Shown here: positions 16,103 to 22,771 of the stretch, one piece after another | Numbering within the stretch: the first letter of the stretch is position 1 | How the letters are laid out: every line of letters starts with the position of its first letter | Source: a virus | DNA: 43,500 nt | Strand: one strand, 5' to 3' | Virus record (IMG/VR): IMGVR_UViG_3300044615_000622 | Coordinates: 1 to 43,500 of that record | Translations under genes and position numbers: made by a program | The notes under the pieces: generated by a model | The model's database searches: none | What the model saw: the letters and a program-made list of their open reading frames with translations, nothing else | What the model was told of the DNA's origin: nothing

Positions 16103-16848
16103 GGCTGCGGCTCCTGGTCAGCTTGTCTCAAAAGCTCGATAAGCCTCACCCTTTGCCATTGGTGCTCGGTTTGCAGATCGGCGGCAGCGTCGGCGGCAGC
16201 TCTGGGGGCAGCGGCGTAGGCTCTGGCGGCGTAGGCGTCGACGGCGGCGTCGTCGGCGGCGTCGGCGGCGAAGTCGTCGCGCTCGGCGGCAGCGGCGGCG
16301 TAGGCGTCGGCGGCGGCGTCGGCGGCTCTGGCGGCGGCGTCGGCGGCGTAAGCTCTGGCGGCAGCGTCGGCGGCAAAGTTGGCGGCGGACCGGGCGGCGG
16401 CGTAGGCGGCGTCGGCGGCGTAAGCTCTGGCGGCAGCGTCGGCGGCGTAGGCTCTGTTGGCAGCGTCGGCGGCAAAGTTGGCGGCGGACCGGGCGGCGGC
16501 GTAGGCGGCGGCGGTGGATTGTCGATTATCCGCGCTTGGATCGTCAATACATCGCCGGGTGGCCTCAATCGCGGCGCGAGGGCGCTTGTCGTTGGGATAA
16601 CGTCCCTCAAACACCGGCAACACCCGCTCGGCGCAATCCGCGGCCCACACCACGACGGCGCGCAGGTACGCAGGGCTGACACGCGCGGCGAGCCAAACGG
16701 CGTGACTGATCTCGCAGCCCGCCTCCAGGGCTTCGGCGATGGTCCACTCGCTGCGCTCCGCGGGCCAGTAGTCAACAAGCCAATTCTTGCCCTCTCGGCA
16801 GGCCATCGGCCAGCTGGTCAGGATTGTGTCTAGGGTCAGTGCGCTCAT
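16099..16848 (-). CDS. Ala-rich repeat protein, Imm-5-like
   Basis: The protein has 249 residues. The N-terminal third is ordinary sequence, with AEALEAGCEISHAVWLA and ATRRCIDDPSADNRQ. Residues about 113-225 are a low-complexity helical array of Ala-Ala-Asp-Ala-Ala with Tyr or Arg at intervals (YAADAAARAYAADAA). A 52-bp exact DNA repeat (16360-16411 and 16459-16510, offset 99 bases or 33 codons) shows growth by in-frame duplication. Such Ala-rich arrays occur in small phage proteins annotated as Imm-5-like; their function is unknown. The gene is coupled to both neighbours through the 18-bp junction repeat. The long glycine-rich frame on the other strand is a shadow of this repeat. Confidence 0.75.
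   Translation of the reverse strand: MSALTLDTILTSWPMACREGKNWLVDYWPAERSEWTIAEALEAGCEISHAVWLAARVSPAYLRAVVVWAADCAERVLPVFEGRYPNDKRPRAAIEATRRCIDDPSADNRQSTAAAYAAARSAANFAADAANRAYAADAAARAYAADAAYAAARSAANFAADAAARAYAADAAARAADAAADAYAAAAAERDDFAADAADDAAVDAYAARAYAAAPRAAADAAADLQTEHQWQRVRLIELLRQADQEPQP
16360..16510. repeat. 52-bp exact direct repeat, offset 99 bp
   Basis: Bases 16360-16411 are identical to 16459-16510. The 99-bp offset keeps the reading frame of the Ala-rich protein, and both copies encode AAARSAANFAADAA. The surrounding sequence is a degenerate GGCGGC-type array, so the copy number is probably unstable. Confidence 0.85.
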
Positions 16849-17222
16849 GGCTGCGGCTCCGCAAGGGCGGCTTCGATCAGTCCGATAGCGTCATCAGCAG
16901 TCGCAAGCCACGCGCCGATCTCCGCAATGCGCGGGCCGCCCGCAGCCTGCACTACGGCTGGGCGCAGCGCCTTGTCGGTCAGCGCAAGCGCCCCCCTCAG
17001 CCGCTCCCGCTCCTCCCGCAGGGCCAGCACCTCGGCGGCGAGGGACGGGGCGGCGGCGATCAGAACAGCGGTCGGCTCTGGCGCGCCCCGGTAGTCGTTC
17101 GGTTGAGCAAAGGCTACTTCGCCATAGCTGGCATGATAGACAGTGCGGCCCTTGGCCTTCCACGGCCCAGGCGTGCTTCTCTCGACCAGCGCCCGCAGTT
17201 TGTCGTTTGATAGGTCAATCAT
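16845..17222 (-). CDS. Ead/Ea22-like protein
   Basis: The protein has 125 residues when started at 17222 (GGAAAG six bases before ATG); longer frames upstream overlap the preceding gene and are rejected. The start (KLRALVERSTPGPWKAKGRTVYH) matches the pattern of Ead/Ea22-like phage proteins, small early accessory proteins of unclear role. The APSLAAEVLALREERERLRGALA stretch that follows is also usual in them. The gene overlaps the upstream stop and is joined downstream by the 18-bp junction repeat, ending in EPQP. Confidence 0.75.
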   Translation of the reverse strand: MIDLSNDKLRALVERSTPGPWKAKGRTVYHASYGEVAFAQPNDYRGAPEPTAVLIAAAPSLAAEVLALREERERLRGALALTDKALRPAVVQAAGGPRIAEIGAWLATADDAIGLIEAALAEPQP

Positions 17223-17430
17223 TGGTTTTCTTTCCATTGGGTTGGGACGCGCCACGCAGGCGATACGGAAACTCCGCCAGCGGCCAGTAGCCGGGGCAAA
17301 CATCGCCGCCCCACACAGATGGCCCCCAATTGTGATAGGACTGATAGTCAGAATAAGGCTCGGCGAGGTAGCGCCCGCACTCATATTTTCGCGGGCATTC
17401 CCCGCCTTGGCATAGGGCGATGTCAGGCAT
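17215..17430 (-). CDS. Small Cys/Trp-rich hypothetical protein
   Basis: The protein has 71 residues and starts at 17430 with CTGGAGG upstream. Cysteines at CQGGECPRKYEC and further at DVCPGYW suggest metal binding or disulfides. It has many aromatic residues (YSDYQSYHNWGPSVW). Family unknown. It shares a TAATG overlap with the membrane peptide upstream and overlaps the start of the Ead-like gene downstream. Confidence 0.65.
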   Translation of the reverse strand: MPDIALCQGGECPRKYECGRYLAEPYSDYQSYHNWGPSVWGGDVCPGYWPLAEFPYRLRGASQPNGKKTND

Positions 17431-17531
17431 TACAGCAGCCTCCAGAGCAACAGCCACGGCGCCCAGGACAGTGCAATAAGCACTGCCCAAATGCACGCGC
17501 GCACGAGCGGGGGGTAAGGGCGGTCAGTCAT
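17430..17531 (-). CDS. 33-residue membrane peptide
   Basis: The short frame starts at 17531 inside the end of the upstream gene (ATGACTGA overlap) and stops with TAATG onto the next gene. It encodes a basic head and one strongly hydrophobic Trp/Leu helix (CIWAVLIALSWAPWLLLW). Overlaps at both ends and the clean membrane-helix composition support a real gene. Function unknown. Confidence 0.6.
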   Translation of the reverse strand: MTDRPYPPLVRACIWAVLIALSWAPWLLLWRLL

Positions 17532-17841
17532 TCCCATCCCCCGCATCCGCAGCTGCATTGGCCAACCGGCGAAGGCTGGTCACCAGCGCTTCAATGTCCA
17601 CCAGCGTAGTTTCAATCTGGCGCGTGATCTCTACCGCGCTTTCCTCCAAGTAGTCACCGGCTCCAAAATCGGCGATGTCGCTGACGCTAAGCTGATTCAG
17701 CACTGCCGCTGCATGCAAGCGGCGCAGCTGCGTGATGCACGCCTCATACGCCTGCATGGCGCGAGTTGCTTGGCGCTCAACGTCCCAGCCCAAACCACGG
17801 CCTTCCTCGGCGATCAGCCGGTGCAAACCCTCAACGTCCAT
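17524..17841 (-). CDS. Small helical hypothetical protein
   Basis: The protein has 105 residues and is predicted all-helical, with DVEGLHRLIAEEGRG and TTLVDIEALVTSLRRL. No motif is recognised. It is preceded by AAGGGCAAG and overlaps the upstream GTG-started gene by 11 bases. Its place in the leftward operon suggests an early accessory role. Confidence 0.7.
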   Translation of the reverse strand: MDVEGLHRLIAEEGRGLGWDVERQATRAMQAYEACITQLRRLHAAAVLNQLSVSDIADFGAGDYLEESAVEITRQIETTLVDIEALVTSLRRLANAAADAGDGND

Positions 17842-17998
17842 TGTTCTTGCCCTTCACTTTTAACGTCTTTGGCGCAAGCGGCGCGCCGTTGATCGTGGCG
17901 CTGGTCAGCCCCTCAGGGCTTGGCGTCACCTTCACAACGTAACCCCGTTGCGCCCAGTATTGAGCGATCACACGGGCTAAGCGTTCGTTCTTAGTCAC
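17831..17998 (-). CDS. Small basic hypothetical protein, GTG start
   Basis: The protein has 55 residues. AAGGAGGTGC lies just upstream, and the nearby ATG is followed directly by TGA, so the GTG at 17998 is the usable start. The sequence begins TKNERLARVIAQYWAQRGY and continues with a basic C-terminus (KTLKVKGKNNGR). It recalls short phage proteins with a helix ending in Gly-Tyr; function unknown. It overlaps the next gene. Confidence 0.65.
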   Translation of the reverse strand: MTKNERLARVIAQYWAQRGYVVKVTPSPEGLTSATINGAPLAPKTLKVKGKNNGR

Positions 17999-18020
17999 AT
18001 GCACCTCCTTGGTTGTGAGG

Positions 18021-18467
18021 TCACCTTACCACCGATGATCGCAAAAGCAACCACTCTTGTAGCTTTTTTTGTGCATCGTCCAAGCCATGGCCAATGATGA
18101 CTGTGTGGCCAACGCTGGCAAGGTAGGCGTGCCAATCGGCCTGCACTGCTGACACGACCCCGCCATCGGCGCGCTTCATCTCGACCCACAAGCACCAAGC
18201 GGGAACGAAAAGGTCAGGTACGCCAGCGCTGACGCCTTCGACCTTAAGCCTTGCGCCTGTCGTGCGGCTTCGCGCTTCCCCATTGGGAATGGCAAAGATC
18301 CGCACTGGTTTGTGAGTCTGGCGAAACCAACTCACGAACTCGCGTTGCTCGACATGCTCAGAACGCGCGGCGACTTTGCGCCCATTGGCGATCGACAACG
18401 CGGAAGAAGCGGCTTTCTTGGCGGTATGTGATCGACGTCGGCGCGGGGGCAATTTGTAACTCCTCAT
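18021..18467 (-). CDS. VRR-NUC domain nuclease
   Basis: The frame encodes 148 residues from the ATG at 18467, but the true start is uncertain because this would overlap the helicase by 110 bases and has no good ribosome site; a TTG within the overlap is an alternative. The core has the VRR-NUC pattern of the PD-(D/E)XK superfamily: an N-terminal Glu (EQREFVSWF), IPNGEARS, GVPDLFVP with the catalytic Asp, EMK, and a later Gln (QADW). VRR-NUC enzymes cut branched DNA, such as Holliday junctions. Next to the helicase and nuclease genes it likely resolves replication or recombination intermediates before packaging. Confidence 0.88.
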   Translation of the reverse strand: MRSYKLPPRRRRSHTAKKAASSALSIANGRKVAARSEHVEQREFVSWFRQTHKPVRIFAIPNGEARSRTTGARLKVEGVSAGVPDLFVPAWCLWVEMKRADGGVVSAVQADWHAYLASVGHTVIIGHGLDDAQKKLQEWLLLRSSVVR

Positions 18468-19953
18468 AAACCTGATCTTCGTTCTGACCTTTTGATATGT
18501 TCAAGGCGCCTAGGATCTTTGTCAGCTTTTCCCACGCACGATGCGACGCCGCCCCGCCATGCCACACGGTAAAATACTCAGTTACAATAGGGTCAGTGTA
18601 GCTCGCGGGATAGTACCGCACCCGCAACATGTCCTGCCCATTGTTATGGATATCCCACCGCCAGCTGGCGACTTTCATCTCACGGCCTAAAGCCGCTTCA
18701 TCCGACATGACTGGCGCAATCTTAAGCGTCAGGTCCGCAGGCTTAGGCGGCGGAAACTTAAACCCACACTTGGGACATTCCCTCACTGCCGTGTGGCATA
18801 GCGTAAAGCATACCGGGCAGGCCTTGACCGGCGCTTCACCGCCTTCTGTTTTCTTGGGCCGCTTAACGACCGGATCATCAAAAAAGCCATGCGTGTAGGT
18901 CAGCCCGGCAAAGTCCAGAACCAGGCAATAGTCCACATTGTCTTTCAGCCTAGTCCCGCGCCCCAGCATCTGCACATAGAGCGAGGTCGAAAGGGTAGGG
19001 CGGCAGCAGGCGATCACGTCCACGTTAGGCGCGTCAAAACCAGTCGTTAGCACATTCGCGTTTGTCAGCGCCCTAATCTCGCCAGCCTTGAACGCGCGGA
19101 TAATCTCTTCCCGCTCCTTGGCTGGCGTGGTCCCGACAATCGTTTCCGCGATCACGTCTTTTTCCCGCAGCGCATCCCGCATTGCAAAGGCATGGCTGAC
19201 GCCGACGCAAAACACCAGCCAGCTTTGGCGCTGATAAGCCTTTTCGACAATCTCCTCAGCGACAGATTTGTTCAGCGCTTCCTTGTTAACAGCCGCGTCA
19301 AGGTCCGCCTCTACATATTCCCCGCCTTTCTTCTTGACGCCCGCAAGGTCAAATTGCGTGGCCGTAGCCAGCGAGCGCAAGGGCGCAAGATAGCCCTGCT
19401 TCACTAGATCCATCACTCCGATCGGCTCAAGCAGATCCGTGAAGAGCGCAGGCGCATCCGTGATGTAACCATGGCCCAGCCGGTAAGGCGTGGCCGTCAA
19501 GCCGATCACTTTGAGGTCTGGCGTCCTAGCCGTCAGCTGCGCGATCAACCGCCGATAATGGCCGTCCGCCGTGTGATTAATGCGGTGGGCTTCATCGATA
19601 ATCACGATGTCCACGCGGCCCAGCAGGTCCACTTTTTTAGCGACACTCTGAATGCCAGCAAACGTGATCGACTGCCCCGCGTCGCGTTGCCTAAGCCCCG
19701 CTGAATAGACGCCCAGCGGCGCATCTGGCCAGTGCTGGCGCATCTTCTCGGCGTTCTGCTCGATCAACTCCTTGACGTGAGTAAGCATAAGAATGCGCTG
19801 ATCGGGGTAGGCCATCACCACCAACCGACAAAACTCGGCGATGATGTGGCTCTTCCCCGCGCCCGTCGGCAGCACCAAGCAAGGGTGGCCGTCGTGGTGC
19901 TGGAAGTACTCGAACAGCATGTCCAGCGCGCGTTGTTGATACTCTCTGAGCAT
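18358..19953 (-). CDS. DEAD/DEAH-box superfamily 2 DNA helicase
   Basis: The protein has 531 residues. It has an N-terminal Q-like motif (REYQQRAL), Walker A PTGAGKS at 29-35, DEAH at 120-123, GLTATPYR (motif III region), and a second RecA fold with TTGFDAPNVD and QMLGRGTR (motif VI). A zinc-ribbon-like pair (CPVC, then CPKC) sits near residues 385-410. It resembles RadD/type III restriction-like SF2 helicases common in phage replication blocks, and probably unwinds forks or branched DNA. It lies 15 bases downstream of the nuclease gene and overlaps the VRR-NUC gene. Confidence 0.93.
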   Translation of the reverse strand: MLREYQQRALDMLFEYFQHHDGHPCLVLPTGAGKSHIIAEFCRLVVMAYPDQRILMLTHVKELIEQNAEKMRQHWPDAPLGVYSAGLRQRDAGQSITFAGIQSVAKKVDLLGRVDIVIIDEAHRINHTADGHYRRLIAQLTARTPDLKVIGLTATPYRLGHGYITDAPALFTDLLEPIGVMDLVKQGYLAPLRSLATATQFDLAGVKKKGGEYVEADLDAAVNKEALNKSVAEEIVEKAYQRQSWLVFCVGVSHAFAMRDALREKDVIAETIVGTTPAKEREEIIRAFKAGEIRALTNANVLTTGFDAPNVDVIACCRPTLSTSLYVQMLGRGTRLKDNVDYCLVLDFAGLTYTHGFFDDPVVKRPKKTEGGEAPVKACPVCFTLCHTAVRECPKCGFKFPPPKPADLTLKIAPVMSDEAALGREMKVASWRWDIHNNGQDMLRVRYYPASYTDPIVTEYFTVWHGGAASHRAWEKLTKILGALNISKGQNEDQVYEELQIAPAPTSITYRQESRFFRVVDRQWAQSRRAF

Positions 19954-19968
19954 TGGTCATCTCCCGGA

Positions 19969-20928
19969 TCAGAACGGCACCCAATGCTTGTCGATCAGCT
20001 CCTTCGACGACACATGGCCATCGCCGTTCATGACCTTCTGGCCGTCGATCATGTAGGCCCCGGTCACCCCGTCTGGGCTATCCAGCATTGTCCATGGCGT
20101 CAGGTCCGGGTGGATCACATGCTTGGGGCAACCCTCAATTTGCGCTTCAACGGGGATCTCTGAATCCCACACGGCGCAATGGCTTGTGCCATCTGTCCGC
20201 GCCGTGTAGTGCGCGCATGTGCGGCAATTGACCTCTTTCGTCAGCCCAGACACATGGCAAAAGTGAAAGCCGGGGCAGCTTTTACATTGCCACCAAGCCG
20301 CGCTGGCCTGATACATAGGCTCGGGCATATGATCGGAGCAGGACACCCTTAGGCCCCGCGCAATGGCGTTCTCCGCCACCAGTCGATCATACTTCACGCG
20401 CTCGAAATAGTAACGGTCATCGTCCTTGCAGATCGCCACATACAGCGCCCGCTCCAAGCCCGTCGCGTGCATGTAGACCTGCATCTGCACGTAGTGTTCT
20501 GGCTTGACCGTCTCGACGCCTTGTTTTGTCAGCGTGGTGAAGCTCGCTTTGTTGTGCGTCTTGAACTCGGCCACATGCTGCTTCGTTGGGGCCTCAGGCA
20601 CGCCAAGGACAATGGCGTCAATGGTCCCCGCAACATGGCCTTCGATCGCCACCCGCGCCTGCTCTGACACAATCTCAATTCCCGCCATCTGGAGATCCTT
20701 GAGGATCGTCTCTTCCTCGCGTTGGCCGCGCCGGAAAATGCGCAACACGCGCCCTTCAAAGCTGCGTGGTGCGGCCCAGCGAAAGCTAAGCCACAACCAT
20801 CGGTCGCAAGGGTGTCCAAGCATGGACGCCCCAAGATGGGGGCGAGGCTCGCGCCCCGCCTCCTCTTGTTGATGGGCCTTGTCGATCAGCGCCGCCAGAT
20901 CATTCTGGGCTTCGGGAAGGGCGCTCAT
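19969..20928 (-). CDS. PD-(D/E)XK nuclease (Cas4/RecB-like)
   Basis: The protein has 319 residues. The start at 20928 forms an ATGA overlap with the upstream stop and has GGAAG eight bases away, so it is preferred over the ATG at 20943. Motifs of the superfamily are visible: GHPCDRWLWLSF near the N-terminus, GTIDAI with the metal-binding Asp, EFKTHN (E-x-K) and HYVQMQVYMHATGL with the Gln-x3-Tyr of RecB-type nucleases. Cysteine pairs follow (CKSCPGFHFC and CRTCAH), so an iron-sulphur or zinc site is possible. It probably acts as the exonuclease partner of the adjacent RecA-like ATPase in recombination. Confidence 0.88.
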   Translation of the reverse strand: MSALPEAQNDLAALIDKAHQQEEAGREPRPHLGASMLGHPCDRWLWLSFRWAAPRSFEGRVLRIFRRGQREEETILKDLQMAGIEIVSEQARVAIEGHVAGTIDAIVLGVPEAPTKQHVAEFKTHNKASFTTLTKQGVETVKPEHYVQMQVYMHATGLERALYVAICKDDDRYYFERVKYDRLVAENAIARGLRVSCSDHMPEPMYQASAAWWQCKSCPGFHFCHVSGLTKEVNCRTCAHYTARTDGTSHCAVWDSEIPVEAQIEGCPKHVIHPDLTPWTMLDSPDGVTGAYMIDGQKVMNGDGHVSSKELIDKHWVPF

Positions 20929-21446
20929 GACCGCTTCTTCCATGGCGGGGTTTGGCCTGACAGCGCTTGGCTTGTCGCCGCGCCGGGCTGTGCGGCGGAC
21001 TGTGCGGCGGACTGTGCGGACGGTTGCGGGCTAAACGCAGTGGCTCGCGCGTCAAAGGCCTTCCATCCCTTGACATCATTGCTGGCTTTGTACTGCCCAT
21101 CGGCAGGGCGGATCTCCAGCTTGATTTCGCACGTCCCGCCGATTAGTTGATCGGTATCGGAAATGCGCTCCAGCCCGATCGCCATCATGAGCTGGCCCAG
21201 CTGCTGGCGGCCAATCTGCTCGGCTTTGGCCGATGGATTGGAGATATTGAGGTTGCCATAGATCACCCGGCCTTGGTGCGTCGGGCCGATGATGTCGTAT
21301 CTGACAGCGAGGTATTGGCCCGTGTTGGCCTTGTTTGGCCGGGCCTCAACCGCCGCCACCCGCGCCTGATACCAGCCGGGGGGCAGAGGATCGTAGGACG
21401 TGTCAAGGGCCTCGGGCAGGTCATCAAGGGAAAAATCAAGCTTCAT
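20925..21446 (-). CDS. DUF669-like protein
   Basis: The protein has 173 residues. PLPPGWYQARV near the N-terminus, GQYLAVRYDIIGP, and VIYGNLNISNPSAKAEQIGRQ near the middle are hallmarks of the DUF669 family, which accompanies Sak4-type ATPases in phages and is suspected of single-stranded DNA binding. The C-terminus is a Ser/Ala/Gln repeat tail (QSAAQSAAQPG). AAGGAGACC precedes the ATG. It sits between the nuclease and the ATPase pair in the leftward operon. Confidence 0.82.
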   Translation of the reverse strand: MKLDFSLDDLPEALDTSYDPLPPGWYQARVAAVEARPNKANTGQYLAVRYDIIGPTHQGRVIYGNLNISNPSAKAEQIGRQQLGQLMMAIGLERISDTDQLIGGTCEIKLEIRPADGQYKASNDVKGWKAFDARATAFSPQPSAQSAAQSAAQPGAATSQALSGQTPPWKKRS

Positions 21447-21473
21447 GGTGGTCTCCTTAAAAGTCTGTGCGAA

Positions 21474-21818
21474 TTAAAAGTCTGCGCGGATGGTAAAGGT
21501 CGGGCGGCCTGGCGTGATGGTGATCGCCGGGAGCAGGGGTTTCGTGATCTTAGATGCAGCGGCGTCCCAGATCTTCTTGTTCACCTCAGGCTTCCACCGA
21601 AACAACGTGGCGAGGTGATCGGTCAGGCCATTGGCCTCGGCCAAAGCCTGAAGCTTGTCACCGTCGATCTTCCAGTTGTCGCGCTCGGCGATGCGCACCG
21701 TGTAACCGGCCCATTCGGTTTGGCCTTTGGCAATCATGGCGTCTTCGATCTTCCGCCGCTTCTCAATAGCGGCAAGCTCGGCTTCTTTGGCTTCAAGCCA
21801 TTCGGCGGCGAGGTTCAC
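21474..21818 (-). CDS. Conserved phage hypothetical protein of the Sak4 block
   Basis: The protein has 114 residues. It starts at a GTG in a GTGA overlap with the ATPase stop, with GGGGGTG upstream. A helical N-terminus (EAKEAELAAIEKRRKIED) precedes a beta-rich part with YTVRIAERDNWKIDGDKL. Genes of this kind recur between DUF669 and RecA-like ATPase genes in many phages, so a recombination accessory role is likely, but no activity is known to me. Confidence 0.75.
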   Translation of the reverse strand: MNLAAEWLEAKEAELAAIEKRRKIEDAMIAKGQTEWAGYTVRIAERDNWKIDGDKLQALAEANGLTDHLATLFRWKPEVNKKIWDAAASKITKPLLPAITITPGRPTFTIRADF

Positions 21819-22486
21819 GACGCACCCCCTTGTATCTTCGCAATGATTTGCCCCAAATCAGCCGGTTCCCACGGTGCAAGCTGGCCAGAGCGATCCTTAG
21901 CCAGCCACAGCCCGTCGCTGTCGCACATCAGCGCCCGCTGCGGCACGCCATCTGCGTCCCTCTCCACACGCAAAGCCAGCACTTCATCAAAGAAGTAGGG
22001 CAAAGCTTGGCCGGTCTTGTTGCCGGGCATGCTAGGGCTGTACAGCATGCGGCCCATCTCATCGGCTTGCTTCTCAAGCTTGGCCGTCATGTAAACGTGC
22101 TTACCCGGAAGATCGCGGAAAGCGCGGATCACTTCGGTCATCGTGTCCTGCATGGCGCCATAGGCTTGGCGCGGGTCTTTGGCCACGCGCTTTTCGGCAT
22201 TCAGCACGACTTCAGCGATCTCGCTGATCGAGTCGATGGCCACGGACTGGAAATCTTGATCCGATTGCAGCCATGCCAAGGCCTCCCTGAGATCATTCAT
22301 GTTGCCGATCTCAAGGTAGGGCAGGTCAGCGCCAGCCACTGACAGCAACCCGCCTTCCGCTGATAGGGTAACAGGGTTTGGAAGGGTTGGAATCAGCGAC
22401 GTCTTGCCAGCGCCAGCCTGTCCGTAAACAAGCAGTTTCACGCCATCACGGGCAATCGCGCCCGTGCGTTTGAGGGTAATAGCCAT
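21815..22486 (-). CDS. RecA-like recombination ATPase, Sak4 type
   Basis: The protein has 223 residues from the ATG at 22486 (MAITLKRTG); a longer frame from 22519 is possible. Walker A is GQAGAGKTS near residue 26, and Walker B is VAIDSISE. The DLPGKHVYMTAKLEKQ and later YFFDEVLALRVE segments are typical of the short RecA-like ATPases called Sak4, single-strand annealing or recombination proteins of phages. It is the first gene of the leftward early operon, next to the divergent control region. Confidence 0.88.
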   Translation of the reverse strand: MAITLKRTGAIARDGVKLLVYGQAGAGKTSLIPTLPNPVTLSAEGGLLSVAGADLPYLEIGNMNDLREALAWLQSDQDFQSVAIDSISEIAEVVLNAEKRVAKDPRQAYGAMQDTMTEVIRAFRDLPGKHVYMTAKLEKQADEMGRMLYSPSMPGNKTGQALPYFFDEVLALRVERDADGVPQRALMCDSDGLWLAKDRSGQLAPWEPADLGQIIAKIQGGAS

Positions 22487-22547
22487 GGTGTTTGGCCTTT
22501 CGTTTGCCCCTTCGGCCAATCCGGTCGGGCAAAGCGACCTTGCGTGT

Positions 22548-22566
22548 GTTGACCAATTATGTCAAC
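22548..22566. promoter_or_regulatory. Palindromic operator in the divergent early control region
   Basis: GTTGAC (22548-22553) and GTCAAC (22561-22566) form a perfect inverted repeat with a 7-bp spacer. The minus strand reads TTGACA here (22565-22560), a perfect -35 hexamer pointing at the leftward operon, and the plus strand reads TTGACC toward the HTH and primase genes. The -10 matches are weak on both sides. The layout suggests an operator on overlapping divergent promoters, possibly bound by the small HTH protein encoded at 22601. Confidence 0.62.
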
Positions 22567-22600
22567 AGCAATGCGCAAAAAAATTATCAGGAGCGATTAC

Positions 22601-22771
22601 ATGCAGACCATTGAAGCCATTCGAAAACAGCTACAGGATCGGAACCTACGGGCTGTGAGCCGGTTGACGGGGGTTGGATATGCCACAATCCTGCGTCTGA
22701 TGCGCGGCGCGACGCCGTCTTACGCCGTGGTGAAGAAGCTGAGCGATTATTTGGGGGACAAGCGTGACTGA
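22601..22771 (+). CDS. Small HTH (Cro/CI-like) DNA-binding protein
   Basis: The protein has 56 residues. The start at 22601 has CAGGAG eight bases upstream; the frame is open further up, but that part would overlap the operator. The sequence AVSRLTGVGYATILRLMRGAT reads as a helix-turn-helix: helix 2 with SRLTG, a Gly turn, then recognition helix YATILRLM, as in Cro and other lambda-type repressors. It lies just downstream of the GTTGAC palindrome and overlaps the primase-helicase gene by eight bases. It may switch between the two early directions. Confidence 0.78.
   Translation: MQTIEAIRKQLQDRNLRAVSRLTGVGYATILRLMRGATPSYAVVKKLSDYLGDKRD

Larger units (their letters stand above)
15708..16860 (-). 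repeat. Three copies of an 18-bp stop/start junction repeat
   Basis: The same 18 bases (minus strand GGAGCCGCAGCCATGAGC) occur at 15708-15725, 16097-16114 and 16843-16860. Each copy holds, in order, a GGAG ribosome site, the last codons of one gene (Pro-Gln-Pro), the TGA and the overlapping ATG of the next gene. Three successive genes therefore share C-termini in PQP. The first copy leads only to a six-codon remnant, as if a cassette slot were empty. Confidence 0.88.

Noticed and set aside
16123-16833. Long glycine-rich open frame on the plus strand (about 236 codons)
   Set aside because: It is the antisense shadow of the GGCGGC-type array of the Ala-rich gene; the minus-strand gene has ribosome sites and overlaps, whereas the plus frame has none and an artificial composition.
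21147-21998. 283-codon plus-strand frame across the DUF669-like, Sak4-block and ATPase genes
   Set aside because: It is antisense to three overlapping minus-strand genes with recognisable motifs, so it is a shadow frame.
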